A stretch of 50,314 bases of DNA from Lentisphaeria bacterium (GTDB lineage Bacteria; Verrucomicrobiota; Lentisphaeria; Victivallales; UBA1829): positions 1 to 50,314 of the forward strand of contig JAFTJI010000099.1 in the NCBI GenBank assembly GCA_017456495.1, in the 5' to 3' direction. The translations under genes and the position numbers were made by a program. Within the stretch, counting starts at the first letter, position 1; each line of letters starts with the position of its first letter. The notes beneath the pieces were generated by a model. It did no database searches. It was not told the origin of the DNA and saw nothing but the letters and a program-made list of their open reading frames with translations. Shown here piece by piece: positions 17,527 through 27,611 of this stretch.

Positions 17527-20100
17527 TTACTGACGGAACGGCGGCAGACCGCGCATTTCACGTTCGCGGACAGGGGAACCGTCCGGGTTGATCATACGGC
17601 AGGTCATAAAGATCAAAAGGTTTTTCTTTTCAGAAACACGTGCCTTGGACTGGAACAGACGTCCGATCAGCGGAATATCTCCGAGAAGCGGATACTGGTC
17701 ATCAAGAGAGTTGGAGGTGTCATAAACAACTCCGCCAAGGATGATCGTTTCTCCGTCGTCGCAGGAAACCAATGTCTGAACAACACGGTCTTCAAAAATC
17801 GGCATACGGATGATGTTTGTGAAGGTTTCTGAAACGTTTTCTTCAACAGAAACTGTCACAGGGTAACTGTAGTCGACCCAACCCACATGTTCGCGGACGT
17901 TCGGCTTCAGAGGAAGTGTGATCGTTCTTCTGTTGGCATCAATTTTCGGCTGAACATCAAGACGGACACCCATTTCATCTTCTTCCAGTTCAGGAATGGA
18001 GGATGTAAACAGAGGAACGCTTCTTCCGCCGGATGCAATGGTACCGACTTCTGCTTCTTCCCAGTCTGTCGGGAAGTACTTCTTGGTAACCATTTTGATG
18101 GTTGCAGGATAGTTGTTTGTAGTGGTGATTCTGGGGCAGAACAACACATCCGCAGAGTCGGACTGGTCAATCGCTCTGACAGCTCCGCTGATAGACAAAC
18201 CATTGTCATAGTTGGTGTACTGAGCACTGAACAGACCATCCATCACAGTTCGGTTGCCGATGTCATTCACATTACGGACAAGGTTGGCAGAGTTGGGACC
18301 GAACTGCAACTGGCGGCTGCCATACTGAACAGGGGCCTTGCTGTAGTAGTAAGTCTGGTTACCTGTCGCAGCAACAGTCTGTCCGGGAGAAACTGTCCCG
18401 AGATATTGATATTTACCGCCGGATCTCGAATATACGTTGGCAGTAGCGGAAGAACCCAACCCCAAATCTTCAGAGGTAAGAGTAATGTTCTGACCGCCTA
18501 CAACAAATTGACTTCCGGTCGGGACGTCATTCTTTGTATTGGAAGCCTGACGGGAAACCTGATACTGGAAACCGAGCTCTTCAATATCATTCATAGAAAC
18601 TTCCATGAACTTTGTTTCGACCAGAATCTGAGCCTCAGACTTATCATGATCGTCAAGATACGCCTTGATCTTCTTGATATTTTCCGGAGTATGAGTGACA
18701 ATCAGACGACCGGAAATATATTTGACCCCGGTATTATCGCCAAAGACAATTCCAAGTTCACTGAAACAATCCTTGAGAGAACCTTTTTCGATCAAACTGT
18801 CATAAGTTGTCTTTTCAATCGTGAAGATATGAGTTTCATGCTCGTCGAGAGGTGCACCCCGCGGAGCAATCACAACAGCATGATCTTCGATCTTGTACTT
18901 CAAGCCGCTCATATTACAGATGGACTGAATAACATCTCTGAGAGAAACGTTACCGGTAAGAATGGTGATCGTCTTTTCTTCATCGGTGTTTTCAGCTGCA
19001 CTGCCGCCCTCTCCCGTTGTTGCAACCTGACCATTGTAAGGAAGGTAAACAATGTTCACCCCCATATTATTGTTCATTTCATAACTGCGGGTCTGAAGTG
19101 ATTTCAAAACTTCTGTAAGAAGTTCATTTTCGAACTCAAGAGAAGGAATGATGATGGAGTCAAGTCTTTCATTGATGGACTGTGCAGCCTTATCCTTGAT
19201 GATAACATTTCCTTCAGCAGGTTTCAATGCTTGAGGAGCAGTGTGACTTTCACGGGGGATCAGAGGAATGACAGGAGTCCAGATCGCTTCAGAAATATAC
19301 TGCTGACGTGCGACATTTCTGCGACGCTGACCAGCCTGGATCAACTTTCTGTTTGTCTTTCTGATCGCCATGATCGCTTCGGTGTTGAAGGGATCCATGG
19401 AAAGAACCTGTTCATATTTATTACGGGCAAGAGCCCACTGACCTTCAGCAAACAAAGCGTCTGCCTGACGCATGATAAGATCAATGGAGAAAGCTCTGCC
19501 TTGCGTTTCCGGTACAACCACCTCTTCCTTTGTTCCGGCGACATACTCAGCGGAACTCTTCATGCGCTGGAACTTGGCAATAGCATCCTGCATTCTCTTC
19601 TTGCTTGCAGGCCAAATCGCAGCAGCTTTCGTACATTTTGCAATAGCTTCGTCAAAGCGTTTCAGATCAGCAGAGGTAAGAGCTTCATTGTAAAGCTGCT
19701 CCGCCCAGTAGAAATAACATCTGGCGATTGCTTCCTTACATCCTCTGATCTTCCGCTGAACATCAGCGTTGCGCGGTGAAATCTTTTCAAATTTTGCAAG
19801 TGCGGCAAGATAATAAGCAATTGCCTTTTCATAAGAAGCTTTCTTATTGGACTCAACAGCATTTCTGACAAGTTCATCGGCTGAAAGCTTCTGATCTGCT
19901 GCTGACAGCCCGATACCTTCATAATAAAGTGTTGTCACATTGCCTTCATCTGCAAAGTTTGTCGCCCGGGGAGCAGCATTATCATCCAGCTTGCTCTTCG
20001 GAAGAGTCTTCACCTGAGCGTGAAGCTGGATCGCTCCGGACAAAACCAACAGACCAAGTGTTGACGCGACATAACGTCCGGCTGTACTGGATATGCGCAT
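17527..20100 (-). CDS. Secretin (PilQ/GspD-like), paralogue 2
   Basis: I choose ATG 20100, which follows AAGGAG by six bases and starts a clean signal peptide (MRISSTAGRYVASTLGLLVL, then SGAIQLHAQ), giving 857 residues; upstream GTG/ATG codons to 20145 overlap the previous gene. Tetratricopeptide-like helices fill residues about 70-260 (YLAALAKFEKISPRNADVQ, QWALARNKYEQVLSMDPFN). N-domains follow with ILTGNVSLRDVIQSICNMSG and ILVETKFMEVSMNDIEELGF. The secretin barrel comes next and ends with VSCDDGETIILGGVVYD, YPLLGDIPLIGRLF and NLLIFMTCRMI, the classical secretin C-terminus. It should form an outer-membrane channel for a pilus or type II-like system. It lies directly downstream of a second, longer secretin. 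Confidence 0.92.
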   Translation of the reverse strand: MRISSTAGRYVASTLGLLVLSGAIQLHAQVKTLPKSKLDDNAAPRATNFADEGNVTTLYYEGIGLSAADQKLSADELVRNAVESNKKASYEKAIAYYLAALAKFEKISPRNADVQRKIRGCKEAIARCYFYWAEQLYNEALTSADLKRFDEAIAKCTKAAAIWPASKKRMQDAIAKFQRMKSSAEYVAGTKEEVVVPETQGRAFSIDLIMRQADALFAEGQWALARNKYEQVLSMDPFNTEAIMAIRKTNRKLIQAGQRRRNVARQQYISEAIWTPVIPLIPRESHTAPQALKPAEGNVIIKDKAAQSINERLDSIIIPSLEFENELLTEVLKSLQTRSYEMNNNMGVNIVYLPYNGQVATTGEGGSAAENTDEEKTITILTGNVSLRDVIQSICNMSGLKYKIEDHAVVIAPRGAPLDEHETHIFTIEKTTYDSLIEKGSLKDCFSELGIVFGDNTGVKYISGRLIVTHTPENIKKIKAYLDDHDKSEAQILVETKFMEVSMNDIEELGFQYQVSRQASNTKNDVPTGSQFVVGGQNITLTSEDLGLGSSATANVYSRSGGKYQYLGTVSPGQTVAATGNQTYYYSKAPVQYGSRQLQFGPNSANLVRNVNDIGNRTVMDGLFSAQYTNYDNGLSISGAVRAIDQSDSADVLFCPRITTTNNYPATIKMVTKKYFPTDWEEAEVGTIASGGRSVPLFTSSIPELEEDEMGVRLDVQPKIDANRRTITLPLKPNVREHVGWVDYSYPVTVSVEENVSETFTNIIRMPIFEDRVVQTLVSCDDGETIILGGVVYDTSNSLDDQYPLLGDIPLIGRLFQSKARVSEKKNLLIFMTCRMINPDGSPVREREMRGLPPFRQ

Positions 20101-20141
20101 TGTACTCTCCTTGGATTCGATATATTTCTTCATCATCTTAA

Positions 20142-23100
20142 TCACCTGTTAAAGTCAAATCTGCCTTTATCAGGAACTGCATTGACAGGTACACCATTGT
20201 AACCGATCAAGCGCGGTGTGACAAAGATAAGCAGGTTTTGTTTCACAGAACGGGAAGCTTTGTTGGAGAACAGTGTTCCAACAAGCGGAATCTCTCCCAG
20301 GAACGGATATTTATCGTCTCTCTTCATGCTCTGTTCCTGAAGAACACCGCCGAGAACAACGGTATCACCATCGTAAATCTTCAGCTGGGTGGAGAGAGAA
20401 CGCTCTGAAATTTCAGGCATCTTCATCTTTGCAGCATAGACGTTGCTGGTGGAACTGACAGAACGGATACTTCCGATAATAAACTGGTAGTCATAATCTG
20501 TCCAGCCCACAAGTGCCGTAATACTCGGAGAAAGAACCAGTGTGATCGTTCTCAAGTTGGTGCTGACGGTCGGTGTCACTGTAAAGTTTGTACCGATCGG
20601 CTGTGCATCGCCCATTTCAGGAACAGGCGGTGTATATTCAAAGGTGTTGTTACCTTCTTCCAACTCTGCTTCTTCCCAGTCTTCAGGGAAGTACATCTGC
20701 TGAACCATCTGGATCGTTGCGGCAGAACCGGACTTCGCAAGAACCTTCGGAGCGGCAATCACTTCACCGCGGGCAGACTGGTCAACCGCATGAACCGTAA
20801 GGAACATATTGTAAGCACCATCTTTTCCGAAGTTTGGAATGATGTTCAGATTGTTGATCAGGTTCAATGCACCGATCGCATCTTCTGTACTGAAGTTACC
20901 GCCGGATCCGCCTCCGCCGGTATGACGAACCAGAACCTGGTTGATTACAGCCTCTCCAAGCTGGAATGTTTCGGCAGAACCGAATGTACTGTCAGTCTGT
21001 GTTGCATTACCAAACAAAAACTCAGGGTCAGTATTGTTGTGGGTCAGGGTCCAGTCAAAACCGAGTTCTTCCAGATCGGTCACTGAGATTTCAATGATCT
21101 TGGCTTCAACAAGAACCAATTCCGTTTCAACGTCGATCTTCTCCAGAAGTGTTGCAATCGTGCGCAAATTTTCAGGAGTGTTCTTGACTGTCAATTTGTT
21201 GGAAATCTTGCTGTAACTGATACCGGAGCCTTCTCCAAAAGGAATACCGCATTCGATAAAGAAGTTTTTCAACGCATCAGAACCGGCAGTTGTAGTACCG
21301 GCATCAGCATTTCCTGCCGCAGGTTTGGCGGATGCGGCTGGTTTGGCGCCCTTGTTGTCATCATCTCCAAACGGATTGTCGTTTCCTTCCTCCGCAAGAA
21401 GATTTTTGGTTTCACCGGTTCCGACTCCGGTAATCGTATCATACAAGGTGTTGGACATAGTAAAAGTCTGAACCCTCATATCATCCAGAGTACTGTCGCC
21501 GATCACAACCCCCTGATGCGTGATCTTATACTTCAATCCGGCGTACATACAGACGTAACGGATCAACTCCCCAATCGGGAGAGGTCCCATTTTCAGCGTA
21601 ACAAATTTGTCATCCTTGAACTGGGGATAGAAAATGGAGATACCTTTCTTTTCAGGGTCAAGCTCACGGCTTCTGCGCTGAATCAAAGCAAACACATCAG
21701 AGACGTTTTCATCTTCAAAGTCAGCTCCGGGATAAGAAATATCCTGCAGTTTTCTGTAAATAGACGCACGTTCTGTTGTGGTTTCATCCTGAACCGGAGT
21801 TTCATCCAGGGGGTCTTCAGTTGTCTGCCGGGAGGGAAGCACCCATTTCCATTCAACTTCATTGATACGTTCCAGAATTTCATTTTCACGGCGCATCCAC
21901 GCGGTATCAACGATCTTGCGGTAAATTTTACCCAGCATGATGTTTGCCTGTTCGTTGAACGGATCGAGGATATAAACCTGCTCATAGGTATCACGCGCCT
22001 TGGAATACATTTTATTTCTGTAATACGTTTCACCCTTGATCAGGAGCTTCTGAATATTGCTGCGGCGGTCTGACAGATCCTGAGCTTCTTCGATGCTGGC
22101 AAGAGATGTTGCACCGATAAATTCTTCAGATTTTACAAGCTTGTTGCAGGCTGTCTCAAACTCTGCCAGAGTCTTTGACGGTACCGGCAATTCTGCTTTG
22201 GCTTCAACAATACGGTTCAGGACTCCGCGGGCAATAGCAAGAGCCTGCTTCGGATCCTTCGGAGCCAATTCGGCAGCTCTGACATAACCGGCACGAATCT
22301 CCATTACATATGCCATTTCCCACTGGCGGAGGATTTCACGACGGAGAGCGATCAGCTGGCTCCGTAATTCAAGCATTTTGGGAGAATCACTGAATTTCTG
22401 ATCCTTAAGAAGCTTTGATGCGTCCACCCACTTTGCGTAAGCACGCTTGAAACTCTTCTGTTTCAAAAGCTTCACAGCATCCTGACAGAGCGGATTGATC
22501 TTTTTCAGGATAAAAGCTTCTCTTCTTGCACTTTCCTGAGCACTCTTAAGTCCCCAACGCGCCGTCGGGGAAGAAAGCTGTTTCTGGGCAGCTGCCTTCA
22601 GTGTCAGAACCTCAGACTTCATAAAGGGAAACTGAACTGCAATTTTATCAGCTTTATTTGAGATATATTTAAAGTGTGCAATCGCACGCTGCTCACAATA
22701 AGAAGGATCTTTTTCAGACTCATTCTTTGCGCTTTTGGGATTATTGCGAACGAAAAGCAAACGTTCTGCTTCAGAATAAACCTTTCTCAAATCATTAGCC
22801 ATAAAATTTGCCCATCTTGTCTGAATCTCAGACCGAAGCTGGGCAATCATGCTTTTCTGGGCAGTCACCTGAGATGATGCAAGAAACTTCTGAGTCGCAA
22901 AAACTTTATCAATTTCATTACATTTCAACAACGCCTGTTCATACTTTCCGGCACGGAAAAGAGAGATAGCCTCATTCATCAGAGGTCCTACAAGCCCAGC
23001 CATCTTTGCATCTGACGCCTCGATTGCAGCCCGGTTTTCAGCAGAATGCACCGGGAGAGGTGCGCCTGCAGAAAGGGCAAAAACAGCAACCGCAAACAGA

Positions 23101-23153
23101 CCAATCGGACGAGCCGTTGACCACATTGTCTTTGTTGTTTTTCTTCTGTTCAT
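20142..23153 (-). CDS. Secretin (PilQ/GspD-like, Amuc_1098-like), paralogue 1
   Basis: The start is taken as ATG 23153, with GGAG nine bases upstream, giving 1003 residues. A signal peptide (GLFAVAVFALSAGAPLPVHS) is followed by a long helical/TPR region (about 30-430, including MYSKARDTYEQVYILDPFNE). Secretin N-domains follow (MGPLPIGELIRYVCMYAGLK; LVEAKIIEISVTDLEELGFD). A low-complexity Ala/Lys insert (about 610-630) and a GGGGSGG loop near 740 are present. The secretin core ends YPFLGEIPLVGTLFSNKASR and NLLIFVTPRLI. Secretins with large N-terminal TPR regions are known in the PVC group. Two complete secretins in tandem suggest either a mixed channel or two separate machines. Confidence 0.92.
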   Translation of the reverse strand: MNRRKTTKTMWSTARPIGLFAVAVFALSAGAPLPVHSAENRAAIEASDAKMAGLVGPLMNEAISLFRAGKYEQALLKCNEIDKVFATQKFLASSQVTAQKSMIAQLRSEIQTRWANFMANDLRKVYSEAERLLFVRNNPKSAKNESEKDPSYCEQRAIAHFKYISNKADKIAVQFPFMKSEVLTLKAAAQKQLSSPTARWGLKSAQESARREAFILKKINPLCQDAVKLLKQKSFKRAYAKWVDASKLLKDQKFSDSPKMLELRSQLIALRREILRQWEMAYVMEIRAGYVRAAELAPKDPKQALAIARGVLNRIVEAKAELPVPSKTLAEFETACNKLVKSEEFIGATSLASIEEAQDLSDRRSNIQKLLIKGETYYRNKMYSKARDTYEQVYILDPFNEQANIMLGKIYRKIVDTAWMRRENEILERINEVEWKWVLPSRQTTEDPLDETPVQDETTTERASIYRKLQDISYPGADFEDENVSDVFALIQRRSRELDPEKKGISIFYPQFKDDKFVTLKMGPLPIGELIRYVCMYAGLKYKITHQGVVIGDSTLDDMRVQTFTMSNTLYDTITGVGTGETKNLLAEEGNDNPFGDDDNKGAKPAASAKPAAGNADAGTTTAGSDALKNFFIECGIPFGEGSGISYSKISNKLTVKNTPENLRTIATLLEKIDVETELVLVEAKIIEISVTDLEELGFDWTLTHNNTDPEFLFGNATQTDSTFGSAETFQLGEAVINQVLVRHTGGGGSGGNFSTEDAIGALNLINNLNIIPNFGKDGAYNMFLTVHAVDQSARGEVIAAPKVLAKSGSAATIQMVQQMYFPEDWEEAELEEGNNTFEYTPPVPEMGDAQPIGTNFTVTPTVSTNLRTITLVLSPSITALVGWTDYDYQFIIGSIRSVSSTSNVYAAKMKMPEISERSLSTQLKIYDGDTVVLGGVLQEQSMKRDDKYPFLGEIPLVGTLFSNKASRSVKQNLLIFVTPRLIGYNGVPVNAVPDKGRFDFNR

Positions 23154-23180
23154 CTGTTTTATCTCCAAAATTGCTTATTA

Positions 23181-24491
23181 TTATTTAAAGTTGGGAAGTG
23201 CTCCGGGATTTTCTCCTTCAGGAGCAGGCTCATTGCCATACTCACTGCGAGTCTTGATATCAAAATAAACAGCAGCTTTCAAGTTCTTCTGCTGAACTTT
23301 TGCTTTCAAACGGTCTTCTGCAGCTTTCGCTTCAGGATCGCGGTCCGCAGAGACAGTCGCAAAAACATCGACCCCGGTATCTGCATTTCCGATCTTGAAC
23401 TCAGCACCAATTTTCACAACAATACCATTGAGTTCCTTATTAAATGACGGAACAAGATTTTCAGGCAGCTGACATTCAAAAACGATCTCTTTCTTGGGAT
23501 CAATAAAATCCTGATCTACCGTCGCTGAGAAAAGCTCTCCGGTATCGACCCGCTTCAGGATAACAGTGGAAATATTCACCCGTGCACCGTCTTTATCCCC
23601 GAATTTCGGAATAATACGTTCCACCTTATAGGTATGACCATCTGTTCCAATTTTCTTGTATTCACGACCAACACGGGCTCTGACAGTTTTAGAACTCTTT
23701 TTCTCGTTAACTTTTCCTTTTGAGTTCTTTTTCCGTGTAATCGTTGTAGAAGCAAGCTGAACGGTCCATTTTTCAGGATGTTTTTCATCATTGTCATTAA
23801 TAAAACGGGTAACACGGATTCCGATCGGAGTCTCCTTGATCTCTTTGACAAAAAGCTTTGTTGCATAGGAAGGACGGCTCTTTGGGTTGTTGATCATGGT
23901 TCCGAGACGGAACTCTTCCAAATTGCTGAAGCCATCTTTGTCCAGGTCTCCCGCTGCATCGTTGGGGTTCTGGGGATTAAGCCCGACCTTCTTTTCTTCA
24001 TCATCCGGAATACCATCGTTATCACTATCTTTCAGAGACTGAGCTGCTTCAGATGTATTGAAAAGTTCCGGAGGGACATAATTTAGAGGCGCATTACAGG
24101 AAGAACATTTTTTCTTTCCGATTTCCTTCTCATTTGTGGGGAAGTCTGTAACAGGAATCAAATGCTGCTGTCCATCAACAGGACATCTTGCCAGTCTGGG
24201 AGGTGCAAGCAAGTCGATCTCTGAATACATCTGTTTTGCATCCTTGGAACCTTTTGCTGCAGGAGTCGTTTTAAGAGAAATATCTCCGGACATTTTCCCG
24301 AACAGCTTGGAAGCATCATATTTTTCTTCTGTGAAAACAATTTTCTTATAATCTTTCCGCGGAGGAGGAATCATCGTATCCGCGGGTTGTTCTTCTGCAA
24401 TAGAAAGAACCTGAACTCCAAAAAGAAGGAGAAAAATCAGAAGAAGAAAAATAAATATAAATTTTTCATAATGTTTTTTCAGCATCTTCAT
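23181..24491 (-). CDS. Membrane-anchored protein with zinc-ribbon-like and calcium-binding repeats (Amuc_1099 position)
   Basis: The 436-residue protein has one N-terminal membrane anchor (FIFIFLLLIFLLLFGVQVLS). After a periplasmic linker comes a CPVDG...KKCSSC pattern (about residues 100-135) that could bind zinc. Two thrombospondin-3/dockerin-like calcium loops follow (DSDNDGIPDDEEKKVGLNP and GDLDKDGFSNLEEFRLGT, about 150-195). The rest is beta-rich (FIDPKKEIVFECQLPENLVP). It sits between the PilO-like and secretin genes, the place of Amuc_1099 in Akkermansia. It is probably a periplasmic linker between the inner-membrane platform and the secretin, like PilP/GspC; that role is inferred from position. 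Confidence 0.75.
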   Translation of the reverse strand: MKMLKKHYEKFIFIFLLLIFLLLFGVQVLSIAEEQPADTMIPPPRKDYKKIVFTEEKYDASKLFGKMSGDISLKTTPAAKGSKDAKQMYSEIDLLAPPRLARCPVDGQQHLIPVTDFPTNEKEIGKKKCSSCNAPLNYVPPELFNTSEAAQSLKDSDNDGIPDDEEKKVGLNPQNPNDAAGDLDKDGFSNLEEFRLGTMINNPKSRPSYATKLFVKEIKETPIGIRVTRFINDNDEKHPEKWTVQLASTTITRKKNSKGKVNEKKSSKTVRARVGREYKKIGTDGHTYKVERIIPKFGDKDGARVNISTVILKRVDTGELFSATVDQDFIDPKKEIVFECQLPENLVPSFNKELNGIVVKIGAEFKIGNADTGVDVFATVSADRDPEAKAAEDRLKAKVQQKNLKAAVYFDIKTRSEYGNEPAPEGENPGALPNFK

Positions 24492-24506
24492 AATATTCTG
24501 AACTCC

Positions 24507-25781
24507 TCATTTCTGCGATTCAATCTTTTTACGCTGAATTATATCATCTGCATAGATAATGTAATCCACAACGATGATACACTCAACAGAAGGATCCTTA
24601 CCGATCACTGTCAAGCCATAGTTATCGGAAATTTTTCCTTCATTACTCACACTGGAAACATTTTCATCGAAGATCTTCTTGATATTTTCACCTTTTTCGC
24701 CATCAACATCCCGAAGCAGGCGGACATCGCGGACATTGTAAATCCGGTTATCTTTATGTGCGCTTGCCAGGCTGTTCAAAAATCCTCTGATACTGTCCAT
24801 TGATCCCCGGACTTTGATCTCATAAGTGTAATAAATATAGGATCCGCGCTTTTCACCTTCAAGCGGGTCGGTCTGAGCTGTTCCACCCGGCATAGACTGA
24901 TTGTTATTCTGAGCTGCAGAAGCTGCGAGACGAAGATATTCGACCTTTGCAATCTTGGCAGCAGTCATTCTCTTGTAAATATCCTGCCGGATCTGAATCT
25001 GGCGGTAAGCAAGCCACAACTGGTTAATACTCAGATTGTCGTAAGCAATCAGCAGTTCCTTGATCTGCTTTTCCTGATTTTCAGGCTCGACGATATCTTT
25101 GAATCCCGGAATGATTGCTCCCCATTCGGTGTTATTTCCTTCCAGAATATTTCTCAAATTTCCAAGCCGGTCTGTTACAGGCAAACCAAGAGCTTCAAGG
25201 AGACATTTGTATTCATTTCCGGGAATTCTGCGATATTCAACGTACTCCTTCCGGACATATTTATAGAAATTCTCGCATGCCGCATCAAAGCGTTTTTTCA
25301 ATTCAGGATCTACGACAGATTTCTTTTCACCGTCAACTTCGGTCTCTTTCGTATAATAACGAGCCATGAACTTATCAAAGATATTCCGGTCTTTTCCTTC
25401 GGAGTTATCAGCTTTCTCTTCGTCCGGCAAACCATCATGGAATTCTTTAAAAGCCTTCAGCAGAGCTTCCTCGGTAGTTCCAAGCTCTGTTGCAAAAACT
25501 CTCAGAGCTTTCCGGTGGATCTTTCCATAACGGCTCTGGACTTCATAAAGACGCCGTTTAAGCTCTTTGATATCATTCTGGATCGCATTCAGATTATCTG
25601 TGCCATAAGAGGGTTTTTTCTGACTGTTTCCACGGATTTCTTCCATATAAAGAGAAATTTCGGATTTGGCATTCAAATAACCAATGTATGTCTGAATATC
25701 AATCACTGTAACTGCCAAAGCTACAACAATCGTTAAAACGACAAAACATAAAAGCGGAATATTTTTTTTCAAATAGTTCAT
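24507..25781 (-). CDS. PilO-like inner-membrane protein (Amuc_1100 position)
   Basis: The 424-residue protein has a single N-terminal membrane span (IPLLCFVVLTIVVALAVTVI) followed by a coiled coil (about 45-110, NAIQNDIKELKRRLYEVQSR). A helical region and a C-terminal ferredoxin-like portion follow (GSYIYYTYEIKVRGSMDSIR, then GFLNSLASAH). This is the layout of PilO/GspM-type proteins and of the Akkermansia Amuc_1100 family: membrane helix, coil, then the R-G-x-x-D-S-I-R-G-F-L-N-x-L segment. It probably pairs with the PilN part of the preceding gene product to form the inner-membrane alignment complex. The genes are 4 bp apart. Confidence 0.78.
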   Translation of the reverse strand: MNYLKKNIPLLCFVVLTIVVALAVTVIDIQTYIGYLNAKSEISLYMEEIRGNSQKKPSYGTDNLNAIQNDIKELKRRLYEVQSRYGKIHRKALRVFATELGTTEEALLKAFKEFHDGLPDEEKADNSEGKDRNIFDKFMARYYTKETEVDGEKKSVVDPELKKRFDAACENFYKYVRKEYVEYRRIPGNEYKCLLEALGLPVTDRLGNLRNILEGNNTEWGAIIPGFKDIVEPENQEKQIKELLIAYDNLSINQLWLAYRQIQIRQDIYKRMTAAKIAKVEYLRLAASAAQNNNQSMPGGTAQTDPLEGEKRGSYIYYTYEIKVRGSMDSIRGFLNSLASAHKDNRIYNVRDVRLLRDVDGEKGENIKKIFDENVSSVSNEGKISDNYGLTVIGKDPSVECIIVVDYIIYADDIIQRKKIESQK

Positions 25782-25784
25782 TAT

Positions 25785-27611
25785 TTAAAAACTCCTCACT
25801 TTTTCAAACGGCTCTTTTAATTTGGCTTCAATAGTGAATTCTGCGATATTATGCCCGATCGTATCGTAGACTCTGTCCAACCGCAGAATGTCATTATCCG
25901 TGAAAGGCTCAAAAACTCCGCAGGTTTCAAGATATTTACGTAATTCTTTATAAACAGCTTCGCGTTCATCAACAGAAGTTGCTCCTGCCGCATTATGAAC
26001 CTTGATAGAAGGCTTGCTGACAATAATATAGCCTTTGATCTCAATATAATTGACTTTTTCAGGACCGGCAGGAAGATTGCTGCCGGAAGAAGTCGGAAGA
26101 GATCCGAAAGAGCCATTTGCAGCATTATCAGTTTTCGACTGGGGCAAATCTGAAATTCCCTTGATAGAGGTAAACCAGACACCCTTGGGGAGACCGCGAT
26201 TCAGCGTCGTGTTAAATTGGATCGCTGAAATAATATTGTACCATCTGTTACGGTTTTTGATCAATTCTACCGCTGCAGTTTCATAATCTCCCATAACACC
26301 GGAAAGTTCACCGTTTGCTTTCTGAACTTTCTCAGCTTGTTCCTTGATCGTTATATTTTTGGAAAGAACAAAATCCCGGATCTGCTCCTGATCATTTTTC
26401 TGTTGCCAGAAGTTCCAGTAAATCACAAACACACAGAACAACAGAGCCAGACAGGAAAGATAAAAGAAGGGAATCTTTTTCTTCATTTCTTCCTGGGCTT
26501 TGCGTTCCGGAGGCTGCAGAGAAATCTCAACCGGACAAACAACTGCATTACGCAAAGACAGCCCGACGACCTCAGAAAAGAGGTGTGCAACAGATGCCAA
26601 TTCTTCCTTGTTGACAGAAGGAGAAACGGCAATAACCTGGAACGGGTTGAAATATTCTACAGGAATATGCAATTTTTCAGAAAAGAAATGCGTTGTATAA
26701 GTCATGACGGAACTTCCACCTGTCAAATAAAGCTTTTCCGGTTTTCTTCCTCCGCCGGCACGGTAAACATTGATCGTCCGGATAATTTCACCATGAAGAC
26801 GGGTCATCACATTGCGAATGATCTTTGATACGGTCGAGGCAACAACGGATTCCGGTTCTTCGTAAGCACCGCCGAGTCCGACGAAGCCATGACGGATCTT
26901 CAATTCTTCTGCTTCTTCATAAGAGATATTGAACTCTTTGCTGATCTGCTGGGTAATCGCATGACCGGCAGTCAAAAAGGTTCTGACAAAGAACTTTCCC
27001 CGATCCATAAAGATCAATGTTGAAGAACGTCCGCCGATGTTGAGCACCATTTCACACTGAGCTGCACCGACGCCGTTGAAGTTGCAGGCGTTGTAACTGG
27101 CAGTTGCAGCGATTTCAACGTTACGGACTTTTTTCTTGAGACCTTCCATACAGCGCATGTAAGTTTCAGCATCGCTGCTTTTCACGATCGCAAACATTGC
27201 CTCGACCTGAGCATTTTCTGTATCTGTGCAGATAACCTGAGAGTCGTATGCGATCTCCTGCTCATCGAACGGAATATTCTGTTTGGCTTCAAATTCAAGC
27301 AGACGCTGAATCTTTTCCGGATCATCAGTCATTGCCGGAACTTTGACAAAACGGATGAAAGCATTCTGTCCGGAAATAGCAAGATACACATCTTTTGCAA
27401 GGAAACCGTTTGCCAGGATCAGGTTCCGGATCGTTTCAAGGATCTTGTCTTTTGCCTCCGGATTATCGCTGGAAACATCCCCCAAACCATTTTCCATACA
27501 AGCATATTTTTCAAGCAGAATAGCCCCTTCACGAGGCTGAGAAAATTCCGCAGCTTTGACGCTGTCGCTGCCAATATCAACGCATAAAACACGTGTATCT
27601 TTCAGAGCCAT
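25785..27611 (-). CDS. pilM: PilM-PilN fusion protein
   Basis: The protein is 608 residues. Residues 1-350 are an actin-like PilM domain with phosphate-1 motif CVDIGSDSVKAAEFSQ, phosphate-2 region VLNIGGRSSTLIFMDRGKFF and the adenosine motif KLYLTGGSSVMTY. After a basic linker (QPPERKAQEEMKKKIPFF), one membrane span (YLSCLALLFCVFVIYWNFW, about 380-400) leads into a periplasmic coil and a ferredoxin-like domain, which is the architecture of PilN. PilM and PilN are separate proteins in classical type IV pilus operons, so this is a fusion tying the cytoplasmic ring to the inner-membrane platform. The start overlaps the stop of the preceding gene (TAATG). Confidence 0.85.
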   Translation of the reverse strand: MALKDTRVLCVDIGSDSVKAAEFSQPREGAILLEKYACMENGLGDVSSDNPEAKDKILETIRNLILANGFLAKDVYLAISGQNAFIRFVKVPAMTDDPEKIQRLLEFEAKQNIPFDEQEIAYDSQVICTDTENAQVEAMFAIVKSSDAETYMRCMEGLKKKVRNVEIAATASYNACNFNGVGAAQCEMVLNIGGRSSTLIFMDRGKFFVRTFLTAGHAITQQISKEFNISYEEAEELKIRHGFVGLGGAYEEPESVVASTVSKIIRNVMTRLHGEIIRTINVYRAGGGRKPEKLYLTGGSSVMTYTTHFFSEKLHIPVEYFNPFQVIAVSPSVNKEELASVAHLFSEVVGLSLRNAVVCPVEISLQPPERKAQEEMKKKIPFFYLSCLALLFCVFVIYWNFWQQKNDQEQIRDFVLSKNITIKEQAEKVQKANGELSGVMGDYETAAVELIKNRNRWYNIISAIQFNTTLNRGLPKGVWFTSIKGISDLPQSKTDNAANGSFGSLPTSSGSNLPAGPEKVNYIEIKGYIIVSKPSIKVHNAAGATSVDEREAVYKELRKYLETCGVFEPFTDNDILRLDRVYDTIGHNIAEFTIEAKLKEPFEKVRSF

